A program made the position numbers and the translations under genes. A DNA stretch of 64,000 nt, from positions 47,470,522-47,534,521 of the forward strand of contig NC_089232.1 of the NCBI RefSeq assembly GCF_963924675.1, read 5' to 3'. Below the pieces are notes generated by a model. It ran no database searches. It was given only the letters and a program-made list of their open reading frames with translations, and had not been told where the DNA came from. This document shows positions 36,078 to 48,476 of the stretch, in pieces; within the stretch, counting starts at the first letter, position 1; every line of letters starts with the position of its first letter. The DNA is from Phocoena phocoena (taxonomy: Eukaryota; Chordata; Mammalia; Artiodactyla; Phocoenidae).

Positions 36078-37036
36078 TAGCTTGTTTCCTTGACTTTCAA
36101 GCTCTATAAAAAGCTATTTTATATGCTTTCAAAACAATACAGATGAAGCAGAGTGGAGACTAATGAAACTGTCAATTTCCCTGATTATTTAGCAAAAGAG
36201 GAAATAATGTTTCATAACCAACATTAACAAAGTTAGCATGAGGCCTTTGAGTCTAAAACTTTTAATTAGGAGACTGACTTACAAGAATGATGAAGTTAGC
36301 CAAGATATTATCTCTGATCTCCTTTGAATTACAGGTTAAAATAACAGTTAAATGCTTTTGAAAAATGCCTGATTATTCTGAAATTCTAAGATATTTCAGT
36401 CATCTAAAATTGTGTTTAACAAAGTTTGCAGATCTTGACGCAGTGGCACTGAACTATCAATACTTTCTCTGGCTTTCTCAGGGCACAATTTTATCCTCTG
36501 TTTCATATAGTATATGTTTTCTAGATGCCAAACAGCCAAAATAGTGACATAAACATGCTGACAAAGAGGCTTTAAAATATGTTATGAGGTGTTGCTTGAT
36601 TAAACTATATAAACCTTATTGAAATTACTATGTTTGGGAAACAAAATTTTAAGAATTTGGGAAATCACAATTTTAAGATGACTCCCTCATTTAGTCATGA
36701 GAGCAGTACTTTATTTACTTATTAAAATGAAATGTATGATAACGAAGTTAAGGTATGAAAACTAAGCTAAGAAAAAAAATACATACAAACTCAAATTTTC
36801 CATTGTGTCAGTAATTACTAGTTTGTAAATTGCATGAAAAAAGGGATATGTCTACCATTTAACCTTTGCATACCTACTGCCTTTCTCTCGACAAATATTT
36901 GCTGAATATATAACTAAGCTATCATACACTGTTGTGTGAGGTATCAATAAAAATTGACTTTTAGAAAGGTATAATATCCATTACATATGACCAAGTACAA
37001 TAAAGTTGACATAGAGTAGATTAAAAAGTAATATTT
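36074..37036. other. Unrecognised AT-rich sequence
   Basis: No gene or repeat family recognised. Confidence 0.5.
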
Positions 37037-37051
37037 AAAAACAAATTATAG

Positions 37052-37268
37052 GGCCTCCCTGGTGGCGCAGTGGTTGGGAGTCCGCCTGCCGATGCAGGGA
37101 ACGCGGATTCGTGCCCCGGTCCGGGAAGATCCCACATGCCGCGGAGCGGCTGGGCCCATGAGCCATGGCCCGTGGGCCTGCGTGTCCGGAGCCTGTGCTC
37201 CGTCCGCAACGGGAGAGGCCACAACAGTGAGAGGCCCGCGTACCACAAAATAAATAAATAAATAAAAT
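37052..37268 (+). mobile_element. Cetacean CHR-type SINE, plus strand, well preserved
   Basis: Complete element with a clean head (CCTGGTGGCGCAGTGGTTGG), B-box region GGATTCGTGCCCC, GC-rich body and (AAAT)n tail. Perfect 15 bp target-site duplication AAAAACAAATTATAG at 37037-37051 and 37269-37283. It keeps many CpGs, so it is probably the youngest of the four long SINEs. It carries a 4 bp insertion (CCGTCCGCAACGG) relative to the copy at 3.6 kb. Confidence 0.98.
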
Positions 37269-37283
37269 AAAAACAAATTATAG

Positions 37284-37865
37284 ATTAATTTGACTCAGCT
37301 TTTTTTTATTAACACAAATGTTTCTTTTTATTATCGTGTATGTATGAGCCATGCTATGCCTTGGTTACATATAAGATAAACTATTTCCTTATGTAACACA
37401 ATATGGTGAAAAAATCTTAATTATGCTACCTCAAATCTAAAGATATGTCCCATCTCAGAGACAACATTTTTCCTCCCAAATTCATTGTTACTTTTGTTCA
37501 AAGAAAACATTAAAACTGGCACTTAACACTGGCACACATACTACATTTACCATATTTGAAAGCTCTACACTAACAATGTAGCTTCCCACTTCCATTCCAT
37601 GTTAAAAGGCAGTGGCAAGAATCCCACTAGTGGACAGAGAAGCTTGTCAAAGGTATCTGTCTTTCTCCTCCAGAATCACAGAGATTCATTTTAGGAATTT
37701 TAAAAGTGGCAATGCTTTATGATTGATTTTTCATTAACAGACATGATGAATCAGTGAATGTAACAAAATACTAATAAAGCAGAATGAATTTGTAAGTGCA
37801 AGTGACTTATGTTTAATGTTTGTTTGCCATATGACTTTATGTAAGCCAGTCAAGTGATCTGGAGT
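37284..37865. other. Unrecognised sequence
   Basis: No gene or repeat family recognised. Confidence 0.5.
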
Positions 37866-38005
37866 AAATTTCTTTTATTTACTCATTCATTTATCTTTCA
37901 ATTATTTAATCATTCACTATATATTTAACGTACACTGGGCACTGAGCTCAGCTCTGAGGATACAAAGAGGATTCATACCCTATGGAGTTTATCCTCAAAT
38001 AAGGC
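37866..38005 (-). mobile_element. L2-like ancient repeat fragment, minus strand
   Basis: TTTATTTACTCATTCATTTA, GGGCACTGAGCTCAGCTCTG, GGATACAAAGAGGATTCATA and TATGGAGTTTATCCTC follow the usual order of this ancient repeat. Diverged. Confidence 0.5.
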
Positions 38006-39865
38006 AAAATTAGTATTTGGTGGTGGAAGTCTGAAAAGTCATTACTTTGGAGAACCCAAAAGAAGACATATATATAGGCAAATTTTAATGGAGAGTACAA
38101 AGGAGATATTTAATTCACAATCAACTCCATATGCCCAGATAGTGAAACCTTCCTATCCGAAATACACATTTCCTGGGCTAAGAGGAAATATGAATTTTTG
38201 TCAAAAGGGTCTGACTCTGGAGCTACAGTATGAGATTGCAATACATACTTTTACTATATAGGCAATATGGCACCATTAAAAATTAAGGAGAGGACTTAGA
38301 TGATCAGATTTGCTTTTTTAATAAATAACCGTCTGCAGAAATATTTGCCAAGGAAAGGGCAGTCTCTGGTGTATAGAATGTATTACAAAAAGCTCAAGGG
38401 ATCTACTTCTCAGTCTTTAGTCATTCCCATTGATATGGATTTTAATCTCTTTGCAAAGCAAGAAGCAAACCAGAATACTGAAATAGTAGTTGAATGTATG
38501 AATACTGACTCATAATTAGTTGCCTAAGAAGATAAAAATCAGTTTATAAGATGGACAAAAGTTTATAGCTCAAACTGTAAAAATAGTATTGTATTGCTAC
38601 AGTTGTTACAACTATAACAAGTCACTAAGTATAACTTTATTAAATGGTGGACATATTTTACATTTTAACTGCAACATCCAACAAAAACTCACCCCAGTTC
38701 AATGGTGGCAACTATCAAGTGATTAGACTATCCCTTTAAGACAAGTTGAAATTCACTACCACCACTGTCACTGTAAGCATAATACTGACTAAACATCACA
38801 CAAGTGATTGCCAATTTTCTTTGCCTTCCTTTTTTCTCCAGCTCATTGTTTCCCCATCTTGGAATCCTACTTATTATTGCCCCTGTTTTTAATTGTTTCG
38901 TCTCTTAATGTTGTTTTTTTAAACACCCTGACTCTAGTCTTATTTCAGAGCGTTAGTAATATACTTACTACCTCAGTATCTAGCCATGGCATAGATGAAA
39001 GTAGTTAGGGGGAAAGTAGAAAGTAAACAAGAGAAAGGTCCTAGAACATGCCTTTAAGAGTTTCAACATTTCTATGGCTGATGGTGATGACTGAGCTTGA
39101 AAGGAGGGACAAAGTAAGAAGGATGAACACTTAAGTTATATGTCCAAAAAATCAAGGGAAGAGAGGGTTTTATGATGGAACAAATAGTCAACAGTGTCAA
39201 AATTTATACTCTTCAATGTAAATTTCAAGATAAAATCTAAATATTATTATTGTACATAGCAACATGAAGTTCAGAAGGAAACCTTAGTGATAATTAGCTT
39301 GATAGAATGATTTGGCATTAAAATTGACAAAATATGAGGAAATGGAAACAGAGACATAGGTAAGAGAAATAGTTTAAACATAGTTTAAGGGGACAGAGTT
39401 AGGACTATAATGGGAGATGAATGAGAAGTCTAAAATAATTTTGTTTAGATTTTGTTATTACTGTTGGAAAAGGTTGGGTTTTGTAAATTAACAGGGGCAA
39501 AAGATGACAAGGATGAGATTAAACATGGAAAAAGTAAGGTATAATCACTGATATAAGTTTACTGTAAAGGGCAAGAAGGGAATAAATCAATATTATATTT
39601 GAATATATATATTAGAGAAGAGAAGGGACAAGGAGCAGCTAGCAAGGATTCAGATATATGAAGTTACATCAACCAGTCGGTTATGGTGTAGTTGATAGAA
39701 TTCTGACTGATAGCTTCTACTTTTTCTGTAGGAGAAAATAAGAGTCAAGGTCATCAAATGAGAGAATGTGTGGGAGGGATGGAAACAAATTTCTACACAG
39801 AAGTTTTAAAATTATTGTGGAAAGTATGTAATTATTATGATTTTATTTCACTTTAGCTATACCCA
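38006..39865. other. Unrecognised sequence
   Basis: No gene or repeat family recognised across about 1.9 kb. Short open frames (38300-38515, 38808-39008) show no known domain. Confidence 0.5.
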
Positions 39866-39869
39866 AGGA

Positions 39870-40350
39870 ATTTTTCTTTTTGAGATAGTATTTACACACC
39901 ATTAAATGCCCAGACCTTAAGTGCACAATTCAATTAGGTATAACCAACACCTCAATTACAATATGAAACAGTTTTATTACCCTGATAAATTTTCTCAAGT
40001 CCCTTTCTAGTCCATATCCCTGTCACCAGGGAACGAATGTTCTTATGCTTATATCACCATAGCTTAGTTTTGCCTGTTTTGTATCCTTCATGTAAGTTAA
40101 ATCATATATATATTATTTTATGACTGTTTTCTTTTACCCAATAAAATATTTTGGAGATTTGTTCATATTGGTGCATGTGTCAGCAGTTCATTCCTTTTAG
40201 TTGCTGGGTAATAGTTGTGTGAATATGCCACAGTTCAACCATCTATTCACGTGTTCATAGACATTTGGATTGTTTCCAGTTTGGGCTGTTATGAATAAAG
40301 TTGCTGTATGTATGCACAAGTCTTTGTGTTTTACTTGTAAATGTTAATTT
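39870..40350 (-). mobile_element. Old L1 3' end, minus strand
   Basis: Plus strand reads GAGATAGTATTTACACACCA, later CTTCATGTAAGTTAAATCAT, TGGGTAATAGTTGTGTGAAT and GGATTGTTTCCAGTTTGGGC. These are antisense 3' UTR and ORF2-end phrases of older mammalian L1 (L1M-type). It stops before the C-terminal zinc-knuckle region. Confidence 0.75.
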
Positions 40351-41990
40351 ATTATTTTTTGTAAGGTAAACTATTTAGAATATTTTATGTTGTATTTTAT
40401 CCAAAGTATTTTGCATTTGTACTGAGAGAATTTTAAAGTGTTAGTCCACTCTCCAGATAAAATCTCTTTTCTCTTTTCTGTAAATTTTAATTCTTCTTCT
40501 AAATGAGCTATGCTTTTAAATATTTTCCATAAAGTTTCAAACAACATAGAAAGTATAGGACTCTTGAAACATGAGGACTTCTGTGTAATAACTAAAACTT
40601 TCAAAACTTTGTGTATATTAAATTTCTCTCATGTGAGATAAAAAAGTTTTTTAAAATGGAGCTCTTTGAGCTTGCGTTTATTTGCTCCTGCCTCTGACAT
40701 TGTCAATTATCATTTTTTAAAATTAGCATTTAAATTTGTAAGTTATTGAGGCCTCAGGTTCATGATTAAATCATTTGACATCTTTCTGTATGCTCTATTT
40801 TAAGAATTATTAATGAAATTTGCATTCTATTTTACAACCTTATTTCCATGTATTTAGAATTAATTGTGTTTACAGGTTTCAATAGTCAGTGCTGTCTGTC
40901 AGTCACATTTTTCCAAACATGAAAGTCTAAAGGTCTTTATTTTGACTTTTCATGGTTCGATCATAGCTTCACTTTTTTTCTTCTGGACTAAAATTCAAAG
41001 TTTATTTCATTGGTCTTTAAAAATCTGATAATTTTTTCTACCAGTGTATAGCTACATTAATATCTTGACTGAGCAAAGCACTATTACATCATAATCTTTG
41101 ACCATCCCTATCATAAAACTTCTCTATTGACTTTTGCCCATGTCCTAAGGAATTTAGACATAAGAAATGGAAAAAGGTGAAACGAGGCTGATTTCTCTTT
41201 CTATGCTTGCAAATCTTTGATATGATCTTTTATTCATTTTTGTTTAATGTTCCCTTTCTTATATTTTTAGGAATTTTTTCTTGTTTCTTAAAATTTTAAG
41301 ATTACCAAGCTATGCTTAAGTAGTATTTCTTTCGTCTTCTTAAAATTTTAATGTGAGGTCCATTACAATCTATGCATATAAATTTTCTTCAACCAAAGAA
41401 AGACATATTTATAAACTGTCAATCATCAGGCCATCATCATGTTTCATATAACTTTTCTGTCCTCCATATTTATTCACTGACATTATCACCTGTAGTTCTG
41501 CATTTTAAATTCAACCTTTTCAGAAATTCTCAAATGTGTTCTTTATCTCTATTATCCATTTACTTTTCTGTTGTTATTGATTATATTACAGCTTTCAAAT
41601 TTATAATTTATGTGTTTTTATCCTTAGATTATTTCCTTATTTCTGCCAGGTCCCATATGACCTCTTTTAATATAATCCATTTGTTCATCTCTTGATTCAT
41701 AGGGTCTGTGCTTTCTTGAATTTTACTAATTGCACATGTCTAATTGTATTCAAATTGTATTTTTCTTTTCTATTTTTATAATATTTTTCAAAAGATGGGT
41801 TTTATTTTATATGTTATTATCATTTTCTTATCCTTCTTTTGGATGTATTTTATCATCATCATCATCACCAAAGAAGGGGAAAAGAGGAAAAGAGAAAAAA
41901 AGATCTAATAATTCATCTACATACATCTTGCAGTGATATGTTTGAGACATTAACCATCTACATTAAATATTTGTAGATTTTTACAGGTGA
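40351..41990. other. T-rich sequence, no gene recognised
   Basis: The plus strand is strongly T-rich and may contain a decayed antisense LINE, but I could not align it to a family. A short (ATC)n tract lies at about 41852-41870. Confidence 0.4.
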
Positions 41991-42581
41991 TGTCTTAGTC
42001 ACTTCAAGCTGCTGTAACAAGATACCATAGCATGGGTGACTTAAACAACAGAAATTTATTTCCTGTGATTCTGAAGGCTAGGAAGTCCAAGATAAAGGTG
42101 CCAGCAGATCTGGTGTCTGGTAAGGGCACTTCCTGGTTTGCAAACAGCCATCTGGTTGTATACCCAACATGGTGGGATAACAGACAGAGGAAGTAAGCTC
42201 TCCTGTCCCTTTTTTTTTTTTTTTTTTTCTTTCTGCAGTACGTGGGCCTCTCACTGTTGTGGCCTCTCCCATTGCAGAGCACGGGCTCCGGACGCACAGG
42301 CTCAGTGGCCATGGCTCACGGGCCCAGCCCCTCCGCGGCACGTGGGATCCTTCCTGGACCAGGGCATGAACCCATGTTCCCTGCATTGGCAGGCAGACTC
42401 TCAACCACTGTGCCACCAAGGAAGCCCTCCTGTCCCTTCTTATGAGGGCACTAATACCATTCAGGAGGGCTCCTCCCTCATGACCTAGTTACCTCCCAAA
42501 GGCCCCACCTTCCATTAACATCGCATTGAGGTTTAGGATTCAGCACAGGAATTTTGGCTGGGACGCAAATAGTCCATAACA
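41991..42581 (-). mobile_element. MaLR-type LTR (MSTA/MLT1-like), minus strand, split by a SINE
   Basis: Antisense reading of the ERVL-MaLR LTR. TAACAAGATACCATAGCATG and AACAACAGAAATTTATTTCC (inverse polyadenylation end) come first, then TAGGAAGTCCAAGATAAAGG and TCTGGTGTCTGGTAAGGGCA. After the SINE come GAGGGCACTAATACCATTCA, CTCATGACCTAGTTACCTCC and AAAGGCCCCACCTTCCATTA, ending AATAGTCCATAACA. About 375 bp without the SINE, the usual MSTA/MLT1 size. No internal MaLR sequence is adjacent, so it is a solitary LTR. Confidence 0.92.
42212..42426 (-). mobile_element. Cetacean CHR-type SINE inside the MaLR LTR, minus strand
   Basis: T-run then TTCTGCAGTACGTGGGCCTC through to CACCAAGGAAGCC. Flanked by the duplication CTCCTGTCCCTT (about 42199-42210 and 42427-42438). 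It splits the LTR cleanly, so it is the later insertion. Open frames of 67-116 codons over it are accidental. Confidence 0.96.
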
Positions 42582-43684
42582 GATAGCCAGATAGATAACA
42601 ATTTTTTCTTTTTAAAGTCAGGAAATACTCCCAGCAGAAACTCACTATGTGGTTTCTTCTTTGTATTTCTGGAAGGTTTTTCAGGTATATGTTTCTGAGT
42701 TTGGTTTTTTATTTGTGTCATCCTCCTCTCCACATACAGCTATATAGGATTTGGTATAGCACATGGTCTAGCTGTGTCTACTCTTCTTTCTGAACTTGCT
42801 TTCTGTCTCATCAGGGTAAATATATGAGTCCAGAAGAAATGACTGAATCAGAAAGAAGTCCCAGGTGCATGACTTTGCATTTCTTGGACCTCCCTTTATA
42901 GATGCTTTAGACAGCCTTAGGTGCCCAATACTTAGACTTTCCACTTGAATTTGCTCCATTTCACCCATTGACTTTCTTACTTCCAACTATTGCTTCCCCT
43001 AAGCAAGTTTTGTTTATTGGGCCTTGTCCAGCAATCATCTCCTTATTTTCTTTGTAATTGGGAAGATAGAGGATAGAGAAGAAACTGTTTACACTGTAGA
43101 GTTACAAATCCCTGAGTTACAATCTGTTTTTATTTGTTGGTTTGTTTGTTTACTTAGACTGTATGTGAGCTAGAGCAAGTTAACTTCTTTAGGCTTCAAC
43201 TTAACATGATCAATTTTACCCTAAACAAACTATAAAAATAAACAAGTCATATATTAAAATAATGTAGACTTCATAAGTTTTATTATATAACCTTATTCCT
43301 ATTTTATAGACCAACCAGGTTTTCCTTTCTCTTTGTTTTACTTATCATTGAATCTTACATCCTACATGTAGAAAAGATTTCCATATAAAACCCTATTATT
43401 TGAATCTTGGGCTTTGCTCCAAGGGTAATTAAACTCACAGTGGAAACAATAGAATATAGCCACAAAAAAATTCCAAACTGACACCAGAATACTAACCAAA
43501 GAGCTAAGATTTGCTGCATGTAAACTAGCATTGTTCAAGAGAGAAATGGTAGCCCACAGCTCTCTTACCACTCTCCCTGCTACTCTAGCTCATTGCTGTC
43601 TTTCATTTTCCTCATAGTAATCATGACTGTCTGAAATCATTGTGGTTATTTCTTTCCTTGCCCATCATATATCCTTTGTTTACA
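42582..43684. other. Unrecognised sequence
   Basis: No gene or repeat family recognised. Confidence 0.5.
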
Positions 43685-43800
43685 CAGTGTAAGCCTTCTG
43701 AGAATGACTTTTTTCATCTTGTTCACTGTGAAATCCCTAGTGCTTAGATCTACCAAATTGTAGGTGCTCATTAAATATTTGTTGAATGAATGAACAGATT
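43685..43800 (+). mobile_element. LINE-2 3' tail, plus strand
   Basis: GTGTAAGCCTTCTGAGAATG, TCATCTTGTTCACTGTGAAA, CCCTAGTGCTTAGATC, then GTAGGTGCTCATTAAATATT and TGTTGAATGAATGAA: the standard L2 3' terminus. Confidence 0.8.
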
Positions 43801-44296
43801 TTACCACATTATTCTTCAGAGATCATACTTGAATGAATTTTCTCCAAATACTGTATTTGTGATACACACACATTTTAAAGCAGTAAAACCATTTGCTTCA
43901 TTTATTTTGCCACTGAGTCCCATAAAAAAAAATTTTAAGGAAAAATCTGAGTAAATAGCTGGAAAAATTTAAGTGGATTAAATGGAGAATGATTATTGAA
44001 ATTTCACAATGCTGTTGATATAAGAAAGCAAATCTATTTGGAATAGTACAGCAGACCTATTCAGACTTTAAAAAGTATTAACTGAGGCAGAAGGTTTAAC
44101 AATGCCAAATTGTAACAATGCCACATGTTATAATGTGTTTAAAAAGAATTATGCATATAAAGCACAGATCCATGGAGGGAAAAGGGATTCCTCTCTGCAC
44201 TTTGCTGTAAATGTCACCTGCAGAAATGATAACAGTTGTTGAACAGTGAAAAGCTAAAAACAGTGTTTCTCAACATGGCTTCATAACCACCTTTAT
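43801..44296. other. Unrecognised sequence
   Basis: No gene recognised. CAGTGTTTCTCAACATGG near 44251 resembles the start of a second MER5-type end. Confidence 0.45.
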
Positions 44297-44448
44297 CAGT
44301 GATTCTCAAATGTTAATGTGTATATGAACCAAAGGGGAATCTTGAAATGCAGTTTCTAATACAGAAGATCTTAGAAGTAGGAGTAGAGTTTGAGAGTGTA
44401 CATTTTTAACGAGATGATACCAGTTGAACTATACTTTGTAAAGCATGG
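44297..44448 (+). mobile_element. MER5A-like hAT MITE
   Basis: CAGTGATTCTCAAATGTTAA, GTGTATATGAACCAAAGGGG, TTGAAATGCAGTTTCTAATA, a TTTTTAACGAGATGATACCA segment and a terminal TACTTTGTAAAGCATGG match MER5A in order. Non-autonomous; ancient. Confidence 0.75.
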
Positions 44449-47400
44449 ACCCAGCCTAGAGAATATATCAGTGCCTTTAACAGAGATTCTGTTTCAGTAG
44501 CTCTGCCAACAGATTTCCGTATGTGTATGCATTAACTATGCTAAAATCTTATCTGATACGAATTTTGAGGTTAAGTGAGAAGCAGAAAGTGGCCCAAATC
44601 AAGTATGTCTTCTGTTGACACTGAAGGGACTCAGGTCTCTAACCAACAGTGTACTAACTGATGACAGATTAAAAACAGGAGTCTTCTGGATGAGCTCAAG
44701 TTCTGTTTATTTCATGCAACAAGCAATATAAAATGGAAATATTCCTTTACGGGATTTTGAATCTGTAAGAATTGATCCCGTGATGAACATTCTCTGACTA
44801 TGGGATGATTAAAGTCATTTCAAATCCTTATGTAGTAAGTACAAATACTTATCTTGTGAAATTGTAATATAAGACCAGTAATTGAGCAATACTTATCTGG
44901 AGACACAAGTGCATCCCTATGCTTATTTGGCACTTTTATCCTTATGAAATAATCTTTTTACATACTTAGAAGTTCCAGGTATATAGAAGTTCAGTAAATT
45001 ATTATGGTAATACAGACATTTAATAATTAAGTGGTTAAACTATTTACTATTATTCATCCAGTAAAGAAAATGTCTGATTCACCATCTCATCTAACCCTTC
45101 CCCATAAACATTTGATTTCTGTGAGTTAAGATATTCTTTGTACCTTGGATATTCTTCCAAGCCAACAGAGATTGTGAGATATTCTCCATTACATGACACA
45201 CTCCACTCCAAATTCAGAACCATTTAAATGTGAAAAAAATAAAACTTGTACCTTGTAACTAATGAAGTGCATCGTAACAATATGGTGTTAGTTAGTAAAA
45301 GGAATTCAAAAGAGGAGATGCAGCCACAGTGAACTGTGACAGTCAGGTGAAGTTTCACAGAGAAAGTAAGGGGAAGGATAAAGTTGGAGAACACTTGTAG
45401 CAGATATTGCTGCAGATATTGTTGACAGGAAAGGAGGGTTGTTGGTGGCTGGGAATTAATATCAATAAACACTGAGATTAGGTTCAAGAAACAGTAACTG
45501 TAGCCACACCCCAAGATGAATATAAAAGAGTCTGTTAATACTGTTTCATCTGTATTTTGTAAATACCAATTCTTTTTATGTTGAACTAAAACCCAGAAAT
45601 GCATTGGTAGCTTCAACAAGGGAGAGAGTCCAGGTATAATGCCAAGAATTTGGATTTCAGAAACTTCTGTAGCAAGAAAAGCCAGCTGGAGAAAATCTAG
45701 TATGTCAGTGTGCAGATTTAACAAATGGAAATTTATCAAGTATGGAATGTAAGAGACCATTTGAGTTTCTAAAAGACCCCATTATCACTGAAGCAAAAAA
45801 GTAGGTTGACAGAGCAAATGGTTTGCTTCACCTAATAAAAAAGGATTCATTCACCTTGATAGATCATCTCTCCCAGTTGTACCCATTTCAGGGTCATTCC
45901 ACAAAAGAGAAGCTCAGGCTTGTTACCGTGATATAAAGTGCATTGCTAGCAAAATGTCATTCCTTATATTCATGGATGACTTCAGCAAAGGCCTGGGACC
46001 ATTTGATAGAGCGACTGAAACCAGAAATGTGTGGTTTACAAATATAGAGTGATTCACATAAAATCTGAATCTGAAAGCTTTAGGGAAAATGTGTGAAAAA
46101 TAAAAAATCAGTAACCCATTGTTATGCTTTCATGTGTGTTGTCAAATCAATTTTGTTTTTCAGGCTAAAGAAGTAGTTTAGAAATGCTGCTAATATAAGG
46201 CATCTTTTCACTTTTGTAGGGTAGGTTTATCTGGTTCTAGACAAGAAACCACACATGAAATAAGAAAGGACTTTTAGAGCAAGTGGGCAGACAGATACAT
46301 AATATCCAAATTAGTAAAACTATTGATATTTGTAAGCATAATTTACATCCAAATTATAGGATATTTATCTTTCTCCCGCTTTTAACTTGTTATGTATAGT
46401 TTCAGATCATTCTAATGCCTTTCTATTATGATTCTCATCATTGTAAATTTAACCTCTAAGAATTTAAATAGTCATGAACTGAGTATTTGTGTCCAAAATA
46501 TCTACTTTTGGAGACTTACAGAAAATCACCAGAAGTTTTAGGTTGTATTGTATCAGTGTGCACACAGGCACGCACACACACACACAGTACATATCTGTTG
46601 TTAGCATTCAATATGAATGTGGCATTATCATGGCATTTATGGCATATTGTCAGTGAACAGTAAGTTTACAGTATTCAAAGAAAATTGTCACTCTTGTGGA
46701 TCAATTAATTTAAAAGTTTGTCTCTTTTAAATATCCATTATATTTGGCTACATTCTCAAGAATTTGGTAGGTGAGAAATATTGAAATATCTGAAAGACTG
46801 AAAATACTAGGTCTCATTCTCTAAACAGTTAGCATTTTAAAAGATGGCAATATAATTCCATATTCCTAACAATGGAGAAAGGATCCTGCAATGTGTACGA
46901 TTATTGGAGAATGAAAGACACACATTTCCACTTATGACCCAGGCTGGTTAAAAAAAATTATTCTAGAGTAAGCACTGACTTATGCCTCCTCATTCCAATA
47001 AACATTAGAAGAAATGATTAAGTAGTAGTAGAAATACCAAATGACTTAATGACAGGAATCTGTAGAAAAATAATTTTTTCTATCCTTAGTAACTTACAGG
47101 TATTAGTGAGATCACGTGAACAATAACAACCTAAATGTTTCTGACATATATGCCCAACTGCTCATGCAGGACCTCAGACTCCTGTAAAGTGACACCTCAG
47201 TAGTTTGGGGAGCTCTAAAGCAAATCCCACATGTGCTCTCAATCAACCCCCACCGCCACTCTGAGACTTACCATGTGCCAGAGAGCTGCTGTTGTCTCCA
47301 GGGCCAGCTCAGACGCAGGAGCCCTTAAGTTGCCAAAGCTACTGAGTCCTCTGTAAATCTTGGTATTTTCCACATCATAGAATAAAAAGATATCTTTATA

Positions 47401-47849
47401 TTGTAAACAAATTTGGCTATTTTAATTAAAATGAAATTAATAAATTAAAATTAATAAATTTGATTATTTATTTAACCAAAATAAATATCTACAAACAGTC
47501 TGAGGATTTTCACTTTTAACTGAGAGTCTCCAGAGAAATGATAAAGTCTCATACTTTCAGTAAGATCAAATTGGTGAAGAGGTAATAGGAATTGAAGGCC
47601 ATTAACTTAAAACTCTTTATGAGATTCAAGACAAAGATGTGAAATGGCTTTGGTTAGTAAATGATGTAAAGGTATGTTATTTCCCCAGAATTAAACGCAT
47701 TAGTGTCCTTAAACTATTCCTCTTTACATCTTAGTCAAGGGCATAGTTTAGTGGTTGTGATCGAATCTAAGATGGCTAAGACAATTTGTCACTTTAAAGC
47801 AGCTACAAATGACTGCTTTTTAAAATTTTTTTTAAGAAAGCAAAACAAA
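44449..47849. other. Unrecognised sequence with a 178-codon open frame of unknown meaning
   Basis: The minus strand from 45760 to 45224 is open for 178 codons (MVSYIPYLIN...), rich in Leu/Phe/Ile with several Cys, but no family is recognised. A (CA)n-rich patch lies near 46558-46587. A small GC-richer island lies at 47180-47350 (see findings). Otherwise nothing recognised. Confidence 0.4.
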
Positions 47850-47990
47850 GGAGACTGTCATTCATTTAGCAAATATTTATTGTATTTTTACCATGACCAA
47901 GATAATATGCTGTGTATTTGGGGATAACAATAAAGAATCAGACTCCAGCCTTACATTCAAAAACATAAGACATGATCAAAATAAGATAAT
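47850..47990 (-). mobile_element. L2-like ancient repeat fragment, minus strand
   Basis: GTCATTCATTTAGCAAATAT, TGCTGTGTATTTGGGGATAA and ACTCCAGCCTTACATTCAAA follow the order of the same ancient repeat seen at 34.5 and 37.9 kb. Confidence 0.5.
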
Positions 47991-48097
47991 TATGTCATAA
48001 GATCGTAAGACCACTGCAGAGTTAGTGTATTAACCACTACCTTATAGTGTATGCATATGGTAAGAAGGGGAAAAGATCCAGATTAAATAATTAAAAT

Positions 48098-48476
48098 TAG
48101 CACAGAAATAGATTCAGGATATATTCGTAAAATGGAATTCTACTCAGCAATTAAAAGAATGAACTACTGATACAACAACATGGATGAATCTCAAAACCAT
48201 GTTGAGTGAACAAAGTAAAAGCATGCCCACTCTATGATTATATAATATAGGCAAATACTATTTATAAGGGATAAAAATCAAGACATTGGTTGCCTATGGG
48301 AGGTGATAATTAACTAGAGTGAAGCGTACATGAATGTTCCATGGTCGTAGAAATATTCTATATCTTTATTAGGGTGATGTTCACATTGGTGTGTATATTT
48401 ATCAAAACTTCTCAATTCCATACTTAAGGCCTGTGCATTTTACTATATGTAAACTTTACCATAATAAAGAAAGATG
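48098..48476 (+). mobile_element. Old L1 3' end, plus strand
   Basis: Starts in the conserved ORF2 end (AATGGAATTCTACTCAGCAA, ACAACATGGATGAATCTCAA), then 3' UTR phrases GTGATGTTCACATTGGTGTG, TATCAAAACTTCTCAATTCC and CTGTGCATTTTACTATATGT, ending TACCATAATAAAG. Older L1M-type; different from the UTRs of the young L1s here. Confidence 0.85.

Noticed and set aside
42078..42488. Several open frames of 67-116 codons on both strands
   Set aside because: All read through the GC-rich CHR SINE inside the MaLR LTR.
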